Assembly (NCBI GenBank): GCA_009692585.1
Contig: SHYX01000021.1
Location: 18,963-82,962, forward strand
DNA length: 64,000 nt
Direction of reading: 5' to 3'
From: Myxococcales bacterium
GTDB taxonomy: Bacteria; Myxococcota; UBA796; SXON01
Part shown: in pieces, positions 43,249 through 53,063 of the stretch
Layout: each line of letters begins with the position of its first letter
Numbering within the stretch: position 1 is the first letter of the stretch
Position numbers and translations under genes: made by a program
The notes under the pieces: generated by a model
The model's database searches: none
What the model was told of the DNA's origin: nothing
The model's input: the letters and a program-made list of their open reading frames with translations, nothing else

Positions 43249-44385
43249 CTAACCGACCACAACCGCATGCACCACGCCGCGGAGGGGGCGACCCAACAAC
43301 GCGTCGGGAGGCAGGCTCCGCTCGGCCCGGACCTCGAACGCTCCCTCCGGATCGACCAAGGCCAGGGCCGTGGTGCTGAGGCCGAGGAGCGAGGCCGGAC
43401 CGGACGAGAGCGCCCGCACCGTCGACGCGAGATCGCCCAGCGCCGAGAGCGTGGCGGCGAACGCCGAGCGAAGACCTGCAGATCCCGGCACCGCGCGCTC
43501 GAATTCGTGGTCCTTCTCTTCTGGTGCGCGAGGCTGATGATCGGCCGCGACCCAGATCGTGCCGGCGCGAACCGCCTCGATCAGCGCGTGGCGGTCTTCG
43601 CGGGAGCGCAGCGGCGGGTGCAAGCGCAAGCGCGCGTCGTAGCGGCCATCGTCGATCGCGCGCTCGTCAAGAATGAGGTTGCGTGCGGGCGTGGAGCCGG
43701 AGATCGGCAGCCCCTCCGCCCGACCCGCCGCGAGCAGGTGGACCCCACGCGCGGTGCCGAGCTGAGTGAGATGGACGGTCGCGCCGGTCGCGCGGCACAG
43801 CGCGATTGCGCGGGCGACACCGATCTCCTCGCTGGCGGCGTGGCTGCCGCGCAGTCCGAGGCGCGTGGCCAGTGGCGAGTCGTGGACGACCCCGACCGCG
43901 TCGAGCGCCGGGTCGGCCGGGCGAATCAGGACGGGAACGCCGAAGGCTCGGGCATACTCGAATGCGTTTCGCAGGACAACCGTGTCGGCGACGGGGACGC
44001 TGCCATCCGAAAGCACGACCGCGCCTGCCCGATGGAGCAGACCCATCTCGGTCAGTTCCTCGCCGCGCAAGCCTACGGTGAGCGCCGCCGCGTGGTGGAA
44101 GCGCACCCCGTTGAGCGCCTGCGCCACTCGGGAGAGGTGCTCCGGAGTGTCCACGACCGGATCGACCCGGGGACTGAGCACCAGGTCGGAGAATCCCCCG
44201 GCCAGCGCCGAGGCCGCAAGGCTTTGGGGCGTTTCCCGCACCGGGAAGCCCGGGTAGCCGGGGTCACAGCAGAGGTCCACGAAGGCGGGGACCCACAGCA
44301 GCCGCGCCGCCACATCGTCGTCGACCGTGAGCCCGGACGGGCCCTCCCGGCGCGTCCGGGTCGCGAAGATCGGGAAGTCACGCAT
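43249..44385 (-). CDS. pyrC': Dihydroorotase-like protein lacking metal ligands (PyrC'-type)
   Basis: 378 residues from ATG 44385, overlapping the pyrB stop by 8 bp. The fold and block order match dihydroorotase, but the metal-binding HxH of strand 1 (family DLHVHLREPG) is DLCCDPGYPG (Cys39 and Asp41 replace the His), and the DHAPH motif is ADHQPRAPEEK. In Pseudomonas and relatives such PyrC' proteins are inactive dihydroorotases required for aspartate transcarbamoylase assembly, and the position directly after pyrB fits that role. A separate active dihydroorotase should exist elsewhere in the genome. Its catalytic loss is read from the sequence; the structural role is inferred. Confidence 0.85.
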   Translation of the reverse strand: MRDFPIFATRTRREGPSGLTVDDDVAARLLWVPAFVDLCCDPGYPGFPVRETPQSLAASALAGGFSDLVLSPRVDPVVDTPEHLSRVAQALNGVRFHHAAALTVGLRGEELTEMGLLHRAGAVVLSDGSVPVADTVVLRNAFEYARAFGVPVLIRPADPALDAVGVVHDSPLATRLGLRGSHAASEEIGVARAIALCRATGATVHLTQLGTARGVHLLAAGRAEGLPISGSTPARNLILDERAIDDGRYDARLRLHPPLRSREDRHALIEAVRAGTIWVAADHQPRAPEEKDHEFERAVPGSAGLRSAFAATLSALGDLASTVRALSSGPASLLGLSTTALALVDPEGAFEVRAERSLPPDALLGRPLRGVVHAVVVG

Positions 44386-45310
44386 CCTCCCCTCCCTCCC
44401 GACCACCGAGCAGCAAGTACAACAGCGCCATCCGCACGGCGATGCCATTGGTGACCTGATCCAGGATCACGCTGCGCTCACCATCGGCCACCTCGGCGCC
44501 GATCTCCACACCGCGGTTGATCGGTCCCGGATGCATGACCAGCACCTCCGGGCGGGCCCGCCGGAGACGATCAAGGTCCAGCCCGTAGAAGGCGGCGTAC
44601 TCGCGGGCAGACGGGAGCACCGCGCGCCCGAGGCGTTCGCGTTGGATGCGCAACATCATGATCGCGTCGGCCTCGCCGACGACATCGTCGATGGTGTGGC
44701 GCCGCTCTACCGGCAGACCGGAGAGTTCCGAGCGACACATCGTACCCGGACCCGCCACCAGCACCCGCGCACCCATTGTCGTGAGTCCATGAATGTTCGA
44801 TCGCGCGACGCGGCTGTGTTGGATATCGCCTACGATGGCGACGGTGCGGCCTTCCAGACTGCCCCAGTGGTCACGCATCGTGAGCATGTCGAGCAGGGCC
44901 TGCGACGGATGCTCGTTGATGCCGTCGCCCGCGTTGAGCACGCTGAACGGGAAGCTGCGCGCCAGCAGATGAGGCGCGCCGGCACAGCCGTGCCGGATGA
45001 TGATCGCGTCGGGCGACATGGCGTGGATGTTCCGCGCGGTGTCCATCAGCGACTCACCCTTGGCGGTGCTGGACCCACTGACCGAAAAGCTGAGGGTGTC
45101 CGCGCTCAGTCGCTTGGCCGCCAGCTCGAAGCTGGTCCGCGTACGGGTGCTGTTCTCGAAGAAGAGGGTGACCACGAGGCGGCCGCGCAATGTGGGCACC
45201 TTCTTGATGCGACGCCGCCCAACTTCCCTCATCGACCCCGCGGTGGATAGGATCTCTTCGATTTCGGCGCGTGGCATCCCGCGCAGCCCGAGGAGGTCCT
45301 TCTTCGTCAC
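44378..45310 (-). CDS. pyrB: Aspartate carbamoyltransferase catalytic subunit
   Basis: Commits carbamoyl phosphate to pyrimidine synthesis by carbamoylating aspartate. 310 aa. The carbamoyl-phosphate motif is FFENSTRTRTSFE, followed by NAGDGINEHPSQALLD (the HPSQ block), VAIVGDIQHSRVARSN and VMHPGPINRGVEI. No regulatory-chain gene (pyrI) is present, which fits the class that pairs with PyrC'. Lies 13 bp after pyrR. Confidence 0.95.
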   Translation of the reverse strand: MTKKDLLGLRGMPRAEIEEILSTAGSMREVGRRRIKKVPTLRGRLVVTLFFENSTRTRTSFELAAKRLSADTLSFSVSGSSTAKGESLMDTARNIHAMSPDAIIIRHGCAGAPHLLARSFPFSVLNAGDGINEHPSQALLDMLTMRDHWGSLEGRTVAIVGDIQHSRVARSNIHGLTTMGARVLVAGPGTMCRSELSGLPVERRHTIDDVVGEADAIMMLRIQRERLGRAVLPSAREYAAFYGLDLDRLRRARPEVLVMHPGPINRGVEIGAEVADGERSVILDQVTNGIAVRMALLYLLLGGREGGEDA

Positions 45311-45323
45311 GTTCGTGGCGCTA

Positions 45324-45860
45324 TCACGAAGCGGGGACCACCGACGGCCCGTCCTTCACCCGCACCACCCCCTCTCGCCAGTCCACGACGACCCGGTCGG
45401 ACTTGGACGTCGGAAGGATGAAGCCACAGAAGTCCGGGGCAATCGGGAGTTCGCGATGTCCGCGATCCACCAGGACGCACAGGCGAACGAACGCAGGTCG
45501 GCCGTAGTCCACCACCTCGCCCAGCGCGGCCCGAATCGTCCGCCCGGTGAAGAGCACGTCGTCCACCAACACCAGACCGCAGCCGTTGACCTCGAAGGGC
45601 AGGTTCGTTTCCCCCAGCACCGGGCGCTCGAACCCGGTGTAGAGGTCATCGCGGTACAGGGTGATGTCGACGTCGCCGCGCTCCGGCCGACTCGCCGTGC
45701 GCCCGACCACCGCCTCGGCCAGGGCGTCGGCGAGCGGCACGCCGCCGGACCGGACGCCGATCAGCGCCCATCGGGGCTCATCGACCATCGCCAGCGCCAG
45801 CTGATCGGCGAGACGACTCACCGCCGCCGTCAGGGCTGCCCGATCGATCACCTCGCCCAT
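45324..45860 (-). CDS. pyrR: Bifunctional pyr operon regulator / uracil phosphoribosyltransferase PyrR
   Basis: 178 residues of the type I phosphoribosyltransferase fold. The PRPP-binding loop is LVLVDDVLFTGRTIRAAL; ALIGVRSGGVPLA and DITLYRDDLYT are PyrR blocks. PyrR binds pyr mRNA in response to UMP to attenuate transcription, or has uracil phosphoribosyltransferase activity. The conserved gene order pyrR-pyrB-pyrC' supports a regulatory role. I could not confirm a PyrR-binding anti-antiterminator in the short upstream region. The start overlaps the stop of the small membrane-anchored gene by one base. Confidence 0.92.
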   Translation of the reverse strand: MGEVIDRAALTAAVSRLADQLALAMVDEPRWALIGVRSGGVPLADALAEAVVGRTASRPERGDVDITLYRDDLYTGFERPVLGETNLPFEVNGCGLVLVDDVLFTGRTIRAALGEVVDYGRPAFVRLCVLVDRGHRELPIAPDFCGFILPTSKSDRVVVDWREGVVRVKDGPSVVPAS

Positions 45861-46219
45861 CAGTCCTCGACCAGTCGGCGGTCCTTGGAGGCGACGCTCT
45901 CGACCAAGAAATCAAGCCGCCGTCCCGCAATCAGGGGCGGGTAGACGTCGACCTGCCAGGCGCACGAGACGGAGAACTCGCCGCCTCTCTCCTCCAGGTT
46001 GCAGTGCTCCGGCGTGATGTAGTCGATGTCGCGATCACGGAACTGCGCCACGAGCTCGCCTTCCGCCCGGGGTTTGGTGTACGCGGACCAGGTGAGCGCT
46101 ACACTCTCGGTGATCTCCTCCATTCGGTAGGCGTCCAGATAGAACGGTCCGAAGTATTTGAGCCATCCCCCGCCGGCCAGCGCACCAACCACCAGCAGCA
46201 ACGAGATCAGGTTCTTCAT
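45860..46219 (-). CDS. Small membrane-anchored protein, unknown function
   Basis: 119 residues. One N-terminal hydrophobic segment (KNLISLLLVVGALAGGGWL) anchors an otherwise soluble domain with two Cys (PEHCNLEE and SVSCAWQVDVYP) that could form a disulfide in the periplasm. The pattern recalls DUF4845-type small anchored proteins, but identity is not established. It is the first gene of the run into pyrR (TGATG overlap) and starts 42 bp after lepA ends. Confidence 0.7.
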   Translation of the reverse strand: MKNLISLLLVVGALAGGGWLKYFGPFYLDAYRMEEITESVALTWSAYTKPRAEGELVAQFRDRDIDYITPEHCNLEERGGEFSVSCAWQVDVYPPLIAGRRLDFLVESVASKDRRLVED

Positions 46220-46261
46220 CCGCGATGCCTCGGCGCGATTGTATCAGAGCCGGGGCTCATA

Positions 46262-48055
46262 TCAGTCGTCCCCCAACCGGAGCACCGCAAGGAAGGCCTC
46301 CTGCGGCACCTCGACGCTACCGACGGACTTCATTCTCTTTTTCCCTTCCTTCTGCTTGTCAAGCAGCTTTCGCTTGCGACTGATGTCGCCGCCGTAACAC
46401 TTGGCCGTCACGTCCTTGCGCATCGCCTTGACCGTGGTTCGCGCGATCACCTTGCTGCCAATCGCCGCTTGGATCGCGACATCGAACATCTGCCGCGGGA
46501 TGAGCTCCTTGAGCTTCACCGCCAGAGCGTGGCCCTTGTGCGTGGAGGCGTCACGGTGGCAGATCGTCGAGAGCGCATCGACCGGCTCGGCGTTGACGAG
46601 GATGTCGAGCTTGACGAGGTCCCCCTCTTCCCAGCGGATGATCTCGTAGTCCATCGAGGCGTAGCCCTGGCTGACGCTCTTGAGCCGATCGAAGAAGTCG
46701 AACACGACCTCGGCGTAGGGGATCTCGTAGGTGAGGATGATGCGCCCCGTCCCGGCGTACGCGAAATTCACCTGGCGGCCCCGACGTTCCTCGCAGAGCT
46801 TGAACAGATTGCCAAGGAAACGCTCCGGCGTGTGGAGCGTGACCCGCGCGATGGGCTCCTCGATCGCCTTGACGTACTGTAGCGGCGGCAGTCGCGACGG
46901 GGACTGGATGACGATCCGGGTGTCGTCGGTCTTGACGACCTCGTAGACCACGCTGGGGGCGGTCATGATCAGGTCGAGATTGTATTCGCGCTCGAGGCGG
47001 TCGTGGATGACCTCCATATGGAGCAGCCCCAGGAAGCCACAGCGAAAGCCGAAGCCGAGCGCGTCGGAGGTCTCGGGCTCCCAGGTGATGCTGGAGTCGT
47101 TCAGACAGAGCTTCTCGAGCGCCTCCCGAAGATTCGCATAGTCGCCGCTCTCGGTGGGAAATATCCCCGAGAACACCATCGGCTTGACCTCTTTGAAGCC
47201 CGGAAGTGGCGCCGATGCGAGGTGTTTTTCGTGGGTGACGGTGTCGCCCACCTTTGCGTCGGCGAGGTTCTTGACGTTGGCGATGATGAACCCGACCTCC
47301 CCTGCGGCCAGTTCGCTGCGCTCGGTCGCGTCGGGCGCGAACACGCCGAGCTTGATCACGTCGTAGGTGCCGCCGGTCGCCATCAGGCGGATTTTTTCGC
47401 CCTTCTTCAAGACTCCGTTCTTCACGCGCACCAGCACGATGACGCCGACATAAGAATCGAACCAAGCGTCGAAGATCAGCGCCTGCAACGGTGCCGCACG
47501 GTCGCCCACCGGCGGCGGGATCCGCTCGACGATCTTGTCGAGGAGCTCAGAGATGCCCACCCCGCTCTTGGCCGAAACGAGCTGAACGTGCGTCGTCTCC
47601 AGGCCGATATTTTCCTCGAGCTGCTGCATGACCATCAGCGGGTCGGCGCCCGGAAGGTCGATTTTGTTGATGACCGGCACGATCTCGAGGTCGTGCTCGA
47701 GGGCCAGGTAGACGTTGGCAAGGGTCTGCGCCTCGACACCCTGCGCGGCGTCGACCACGAGGAGCACCCCCTCGCAGGCGGAAAGCGCGCGGCTGACCTC
47801 GTACCCGAAGTCGACGTGGCCCGGCGTGTCGATCAAGTTGAGGACGTGCCCTTTCCACACCATCGCGGCGGTCTGGGCCTTGATGGTGATCCCCCGTTCA
47901 CGCTCGATATCCATCTTATCTAGGTACTGCTGCCTCATTTCGCGTTCTGGCACCGTGCCGGTGACCTGCAGCAGTCGATCGGCAAGCGTGGACTTGCCGT
48001 GGTCGATATGGGCGATGATGGCGAAGTTGCGGAGCTTGTCCTGCGGGGAGGCCAT
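46262..48055 (-). CDS. lepA: Elongation factor 4 (LepA), ribosome-associated GTPase
   Basis: 597 residues, the family's usual length. GTPase motifs are G1 [10 protein letters not shown]3 [11 protein letters not shown] and G4 NKIDLPGA, with the EF-G-like domains and the LepA-specific C-terminal domain ([16 protein letters not shown] and [20 protein letters not shown]) present. It acts on ribosomes under stress or during assembly. The start [12 protein letters not shown] at 48055 follows the usual LepA N-terminus. lepB is not adjacent. Confidence 0.96.
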   Translation of the reverse strand: MASPQDKLRNFAIIAHIDHGKSTLADRLLQVTGTVPEREMRQQYLDKMDIERERGITIKAQTAAMVWKGHVLNLIDTPGHVDFGYEVSRALSACEGVLLVVDAAQGVEAQTLANVYLALEHDLEIVPVINKIDLPGADPLMVMQQLEENIGLETTHVQLVSAKSGVGISELLDKIVERIPPPVGDRAAPLQALIFDAWFDSYVGVIVLVRVKNGVLKKGEKIRLMATGGTYDVIKLGVFAPDATERSELAAGEVGFIIANVKNLADAKVGDTVTHEKHLASAPLPGFKEVKPMVFSGIFPTESGDYANLREALEKLCLNDSSITWEPETSDALGFGFRCGFLGLLHMEVIHDRLEREYNLDLIMTAPSVVYEVVKTDDTRIVIQSPSRLPPLQYVKAIEEPIARVTLHTPERFLGNLFKLCEERRGRQVNFAYAGTGRIILTYEIPYAEVVFDFFDRLKSVSQGYASMDYEIIRWEEGDLVKLDILVNAEPVDALSTICHRDASTHKGHALAVKLKELIPRQMFDVAIQAAIGSKVIARTTVKAMRKDVTAKCYGGDISRKRKLLDKQKEGKKRMKSVGSVEVPQEAFLAVLRLGDD

Positions 48056-48079
48056 GTGCCGGCGGGGCTAACATGGTCA

Positions 48080-49122
48080 TCAGCTCCCGCCTGGGAGCAC
48101 GTTGGCCGCGCCGCCGGCGGTGAACGTCAGGTCGCTGGCCGGCGCCCCGATCACCAGGTCGTCCATGCCGTCGGCGTCCAGGTCGCCCGGCGCGAGGACG
48201 GACGTCCCGGCGAGGTCACCCGCCGACTCCCCGTAGACGGCCGCACCGGCGTCGCCGAGGCTGCCGGTCGCCGAAAGCGGTCCGTACCCGAGGTAGACCG
48301 CGCCCGCCGAAGCGCCGGCGGTGTCCGCCAGATAGGCGGACACCAACAGGTCCTGGGCGCCGTCGGCGTCCACGTCCCCAGGCAAGGCGATGGCCTGACC
48401 CCCGGCATCGCCAGCCGACATCCCGGACAACCGCGCCGTGGCGGTCGTGACCGACGCGTCAGCGGTGAGCGGCCCCGCGACACCAGCGCCGTCGCTGGCG
48501 TCCTCACCCACGAAACGGACGCTGGCCGCCGACGCATCGAGGTCGGCGGTGATCGGCCCCAGGCCGTTTCGCCGACGATGCGGATGGCGGTCGCCGTACC
48601 CAGCGTGATGTCACCGACGAGGGGACCGGGTACGATGTAGACTGCGCCGCTCAGACTCGCGGTGAAGCCGGCCTGACTGGCGCCGAGGATGAGCTCCAGC
48701 GCCCCATCGTCGTCCACGTCGGCGCTGGCCAGGGCGAGGCCCGCGTACGCCGAGCTTTCGGGCACGAGGTAGTGGGTGCCATCGGTTAGCTCGACCGCAC
48801 CCTCATACCGACACGCGGGGGCCACGCCGTCGCAATCGTCGTCGACGCCGTCGCCGCACACCTCGGTTGCGGACGGATTCACCGCCGCGTCCCCATCATC
48901 GCAGTCGTCGCAGGCGTCGTCGACAAGGCCGTCGCAGTCGTTGTCCAGCGAGTCGCACACCTCGGACGCGTCCGGGCTCAGTTGGTCGTCGGTGTCGTCG
49001 CAATCGCCCGCGACACCGACATACCCGTACGGGGGCGGGCAGGCGACGGCGGCGAGATGTGGAGCGCCGAATATGGTGACTGCAACCTGATCGCGATCCT
49101 GGACCAGGACGGGTCGAACCAA
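48080..49122 (-). pseudogene. FG-GAP / MopE-motif exported protein, frameshifted and N-terminally disrupted
   Basis: Two open frames belong to one protein. The upstream frame has MopE-type units (GDCDDTDDQLSPDASEVCD, SLDNDCDGLVDD, EVCGDGVDDDCDG) and the first FG-GAP repeats (LASADVDDDGALELILGAS, GAVYIVPGPLVGD). Near 48570 it loses sense and continues in the other frame (GLGPITADLDASAASVRFVG, then LPGDVDADGAQDLLVSA and APGDLDADGMDDLVIGAP) to a stop at 48080. The repeat phasing shows the junction lacks a number of bases not divisible by three. At the other end no signal peptide is found; the natural sequence seems to stop at CPPPYGYV near 49045. Either a decayed gene or an assembly error. Confidence 0.7.
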
Positions 49123-49270
49123 CCGAACGGCTTCGACAGCGACCGCACCCCAGACGCGGGCGAGCCGAGCGTGCGGGTTTCGCCGGTGCAGATGACCCCC
49201 GGGCCCGAGTCAGTGTTTCGACGATCTGGTGCTGGATTGTCTGGATGGGAAGAGCTGCGCCGCGTACTGA
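49057..49270 (+). pseudogene. Fragment of an exported-protein gene on the plus strand, frameshifted
   Basis: Opposite to the broken FG-GAP gene, the plus strand reads protein-like sequence: CNLIAILDQDGSNQPNGFDS, TPDAGEPSVRVSPVQMTPG, and then, after a one-base shift near 49205-49211, QCFDDLVLDCLDGKSCAAY and a stop at 49268-49270. Acidic, Cys-containing text of this kind is unlike the Arg/Pro-rich antisense shadows around it. It lacks an N-terminus. It may be the end of a different gene joined here by rearrangement. Confidence is limited because the piece is short. Confidence 0.4.
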
Positions 49271-49290
49271 AGCCGGGGAACTACCAAGGA

Positions 49291-50574
49291 TCATTGCGCA
49301 TGGGGCCGCCCGGCGCGGCGCCCACGGCGAGCTTGCGCCCACAACCCCGCCGCCACCGGCACCCAGGCCCACCTCGCGCCCCGACCGGTCGCGCACGCAC
49401 ATCCGGCGCGCCCAAGAACGGACCCTTCAACGCCCGTATCCGCCGTCGCCCCCCGCACGCTGTGCGCTTGGAGCACCCAGCTTGCCTGGGCCCCCCCGGT
49501 CGTGGTCACCGCGACGGTCGTCCCGGCCGGCACCAGCCAGGGCGCATCACCTTCCATCCCCGGGAACGACACCGTGACCTCGTCGCCCGCGTCGGCGCGC
49601 ACCTCGAGCCGAACGTCCTGGACCGCATGGTAGTACACGGTGCCGAGCTCGGCGGCGCTGTCGTTGTAGTCGACGTCTGCGGCCAGCCGCCGGGCCTCGG
49701 GGTCGGGCCAGAACTCACCGCGGCTATAGGTGTCGTTGCCGAATGCCGCCGCGAACTCGGACCAGAGCGGACCCGCTTCCAGCCCGCTGGTATCGACCAG
49801 AAGTGCTTTCCAATCATCATCTTGTCGCGACGAACCAGCGGTCCACACCGCCTGCATGGTTCCGGGGCCCCCGCCAACGGTGTCGAGCCAACCATTCAGG
49901 ACGAAGAGGCCGTATTGATGAGAGCCCGCCGTGCTGGAGTAGCCCAACTCGGCCTGGTCACCGTACCATGGCACCGCGTAGTCGAAGGCAGCCGACTCCG
50001 GCTCTACCAGCACCGACGCCCAGTTGGCGGACGCCTCCCAGTACCAGGACTCGTCGTCGTTCCCGGCCGCCCAGTCCCGGAGCGCGAACTGCAGGGCGTG
50101 ATGGAACTCGTGCACCGCCAGGGACGACCAGAACGGCGCATCCGCCGCCCAGTACCCGTCGAGGTAGATCACCGGGTACCCCTCCGGGAACTCCTCGGTG
50201 ACGTATTCGGTCGTCAGTCCGGTCCCCCCGAGGTCATCCACGAGGAACACCCAGATGTAGTAGCGGTCAGAGCCGACCGAGGGCGTCCACCCGGCGGTGG
50301 TCACCAGGGCGTCCCACCCCGCTTCGAGCGCCGCGCCGGCCCGCGCCGCGCCGTCGGCATAGTCCAGGCCACCCGCCCAGTTCAGGGTGAAGTGCTCGGT
50401 CTCCAGATGGTTCTGGTACGGGGTGCCATAGATCGAACGGGCATCCGGCGGCGCGGCGACTCCCGGCCGCACGCCGACCCCCGGCGGCGCAGTTCGCAAG
50501 CGCTCCTCGATGACGACCGCCTCCGGGTGCATCAGCGCGTCGAGCGCGTACGGCGTGAGGCAGGTGAACTCCAT
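49291..50574 (-). CDS. HExxH zinc metallopeptidase-like protein with C-terminal sorting tail
   Basis: 427 residues from ATG 50574, which overlaps the stop of the polymerase gene (TGATG). The zinc motif is AVHEFHHALQFAL (HExxH) near residue 160, followed by SWYWEASANWAS, whose Glu may be the third ligand, as in MXAN_6640-type metallopeptidases. A beta-rich domain follows. The C-terminus (GRAGCACATGRGARWAWVP then AAGLWAQARRGRR) has the Cys, hydrophobic and Arg elements of a MYXO-CTERM-like tail. No N-terminal signal peptide is visible, which is odd for a protein with such a tail; the true start may be missing or unusual. Confidence 0.78.
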   Translation of the reverse strand: MEFTCLTPYALDALMHPEAVVIEERLRTAPPGVGVRPGVAAPPDARSIYGTPYQNHLETEHFTLNWAGGLDYADGAARAGAALEAGWDALVTTAGWTPSVGSDRYYIWVFLVDDLGGTGLTTEYVTEEFPEGYPVIYLDGYWAADAPFWSSLAVHEFHHALQFALRDWAAGNDDESWYWEASANWASVLVEPESAAFDYAVPWYGDQAELGYSSTAGSHQYGLFVLNGWLDTVGGGPGTMQAVWTAGSSRQDDDWKALLVDTSGLEAGPLWSEFAAAFGNDTYSRGEFWPDPEARRLAADVDYNDSAAELGTVYYHAVQDVRLEVRADAGDEVTVSFPGMEGDAPWLVPAGTTVAVTTTGGAQASWVLQAHSVRGATADTGVEGSVLGRAGCACATGRGARWAWVPVAAGLWAQARRGRRAGRPHAQ

Positions 50575-53063
50575 CAGCAGCCCAGCTCCGCGACGCGCAC
50601 CGACGCCTGGCGGTCGGCGGGCGTGATCGCCAGCACCCGCGACCAGGCTTCGCACTCGGCCCCGGGGTCGCCGCGATTGCGCCCGATGGCGGCCAGACCC
50701 TCCCAGGCCCAGCGGTTCTTGGGGTCCGCGGCCACCGCCCGACGGAACCGCACCTCGGCGGCCTCGGGCTCGTCGAGGAAGAAATAGGTCCATCCCTCCA
50801 TGCCGACGGGCCGGCTTCGACCGGCGAGGAAGGCGTGGAACCACCGGCGCGCCCCCTCGCCGTCGGCGCGCTGCCGGGCGAGAAGTCCAGCGCGAAACGC
50901 CGGAGGGCCGAACTGCGGATCCAGTCCCGCCGCCGCCTCGAACGCGGCTCGGGCACCGAGCAGCGCCTTCCGCTCCTCCAGGACGATGCCGTACTGGTAG
51001 AGTGTCCGCGAGCGCGACACCGGCTCGCTCGACGCCGCGGCGCCGACTCGATCGATCGACGCCGCAGGCAGCCCGCGCGCATCCCGGAAGGCCGCTTCTG
51101 CCCGCCAGCCGTCCGCCGCGACCGCGGTCATCAGCGCCCGGGTCGCCCGCTCTTCGAAGGCGCTCGGCAGCACCGTCGGTTCGGCCAGTCGCGCCCACAC
51201 CCAGGCGGCCTGGAGTTGCACGCGGGGATCGTTCGGGTGCAGCTCGATCGCACGGGCGATCGCGGCATCGGCCACCAGCGCCTCGGCGGCCCCGCCGCTG
51301 GACGACGCCGCCCGGCTGGCCGCGACGGCGCAGGCCACGTGTTGCCAGGCGCTGAAGGGGTCTCGCCGCGCGGCCACGCAGGCCTGCGTCATGCCAGCCG
51401 CCGCCTCCTCCTCGGTGTCGACGCGAGGCAAGAGCAGCGTCGGAGCCTGCTCGGAGATGCGCTCGCTGCGGGTCCCCGGCGACCGGTAGTCGACCAGCCC
51501 TGTGGTGCCGATGGCGCCAATGCCGAAGCAGAGTCCGAGCGCCGGAAGGAGACGACTCCCGCCCGGCTGGCCCAGGCCCAACCCGGACAAGACGATGCCC
51601 AGGAATAGGGCGAAGGGCACCAGCACGCCCGTGGTGCGGAGCGGAAAGTCGGCGAGGGACTGGACACTCACCGCCAGCACGCCGACCAGCGCCCCGATGG
51701 CCACGGACGAGGGGAAGTCCGCCTCGACGACGTCCAGGCGCCGGGCGACCGCGCGGGCGAAGGACGCGGCGAGCACCGCCGCGGCGATGAACCCGACAGC
51801 GCCCAGCTCCACGAGCACCTCGACCGGTCCGGAGTGCGCGTGAATCACGTCGTAGAGGTGGGTGCCCAACTCGTGTGGACCGAAAGCGCCACGCCATCCC
51901 CCGACACCGGCACCGAAGAGCGGCGCGTCCAACCATGCCGAAAGCGACGCGTTCCACAGCTCACCGCGCGCCGTGACGCTGACGTCACCGGAGAAGACCG
52001 TCATGAAGCGCCCGAGCGCCCCGCGCGGGCCCAGCGCCACCGCCGCGAAGAGCACCCCGACGATCGGCACCGCGATCCCCAGCCGCAGGTGCAAGACGTC
52101 GTCACGACGGTAGCGCGTCCACACGCCTACGAATGCGGCAGCGACGAGCAGACCGACGAGCGGGCCACGCGCGTTGCTGGCCACCAGTCCGACAAAGAGC
52201 GTCGCCGCCGCGAACCCCATCAGCGCCAGGCGCTGGAGCTTGTCACCGCCCACCTCCAACACCCCGGGCGGCTGGGACGACCGCCGCTTGCGGGCGGCGT
52301 GGCGGCGCACCTCCTCGGGCAGGAGCGGAAAGACCGACGCCGCCAACCCCCACAACGCCCCGAGCGCGAGGTTCAGGAAGGCGGCGAAGTGGCCGCGGTT
52401 GATGAACGTCCCGGTGGCCGAGCCCAGGTACTCCGACTTGAGGCCGATTCCGCTGGACGGCCCGTTCCGATTCGCGAAGCCGAACAAGGTCTCCAGGAGC
52501 GCGAGCCCGACCATGCCGAGAAGAAACACCAGGAGCGTGGTGTGATTTCGGCCGATGCGCCAACCTACCAGCACCAGGAGCCCGGCGACTGCCCACTGTC
52601 CCGTCTGCCACAACCACGCCGAGGGGCTCACCGCCAGCGGGCGCAGGCCGGCGTCGCGCGCACCGGCGAGCACGTCGAAACCGTAGCGAGGCGCATTCCC
52701 GAACAGCACCTCCAGATCGAAACGGGTCAGCGCCACCAGCCACGCATCGAGTCCGACGGCGAGGTCCCCGCCCAGCCGATGCATCCGCTGCGCCTGGCCC
52801 GGCGAGACCAGCTCCCGAACCGCCGCCGGGACGGGCAGCACCTGGAGGAGGATCACCCCGAGGATCACCGTCCCCGCCACCCGAACCAACCAGTCGGCGC
52901 GGGGCAGCTCCCCGCGCATCAGCATCAGCCCGGCCGCGACGAGCGCGACGAGCCACGCGAGCGCGCCCATCCGATGCTCGGTCCCGCCTTCGAGTCCCGC
53001 GGCAAGAGCCACGGCCAGGAGCGCCACCCCGGTGGCAACGACCTCGACGCGCGCTCCCGTCAT
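50574..53063 (-). CDS. O-antigen ligase/polymerase (Wzy-like) with C-terminal TPR-like domain
   Basis: 829 residues. The first about 500 residues hold some 10-12 membrane spans. The Wzy_C/ligase region has the large periplasmic loop with GELWNASLSAWLDAPLFGAG and HAHSGPVEVLVELGAVGF, where the His and Glu-rich part is conserved in ligases. The last 300 residues are soluble and TPR-like (DPQFGPPAFRAGLLARQ, DEPEAAEVRFRRAVAADPKN). It should polymerise or ligate surface polysaccharide repeat units. The neighbouring Wzc-like kinase (ATGA overlap) and the methyltransferase support a polysaccharide assembly locus. Confidence 0.87.
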   Translation of the reverse strand: MTGARVEVVATGVALLAVALAAGLEGGTEHRMGALAWLVALVAAGLMLMRGELPRADWLVRVAGTVILGVILLQVLPVPAAVRELVSPGQAQRMHRLGGDLAVGLDAWLVALTRFDLEVLFGNAPRYGFDVLAGARDAGLRPLAVSPSAWLWQTGQWAVAGLLVLVGWRIGRNHTTLLVFLLGMVGLALLETLFGFANRNGPSSGIGLKSEYLGSATGTFINRGHFAAFLNLALGALWGLAASVFPLLPEEVRRHAARKRRSSQPPGVLEVGGDKLQRLALMGFAAATLFVGLVASNARGPLVGLLVAAAFVGVWTRYRRDDVLHLRLGIAVPIVGVLFAAVALGPRGALGRFMTVFSGDVSVTARGELWNASLSAWLDAPLFGAGVGGWRGAFGPHELGTHLYDVIHAHSGPVEVLVELGAVGFIAAAVLAASFARAVARRLDVVEADFPSSVAIGALVGVLAVSVQSLADFPLRTTGVLVPFALFLGIVLSGLGLGQPGGSRLLPALGLCFGIGAIGTTGLVDYRSPGTRSERISEQAPTLLLPRVDTEEEAAAGMTQACVAARRDPFSAWQHVACAVAASRAASSSGGAAEALVADAAIARAIELHPNDPRVQLQAAWVWARLAEPTVLPSAFEERATRALMTAVAADGWRAEAAFRDARGLPAASIDRVGAAASSEPVSRSRTLYQYGIVLEERKALLGARAAFEAAAGLDPQFGPPAFRAGLLARQRADGEGARRWFHAFLAGRSRPVGMEGWTYFFLDEPEAAEVRFRRAVAADPKNRWAWEGLAAIGRNRGDPGAECEAWSRVLAITPADRQASVRVAELGC

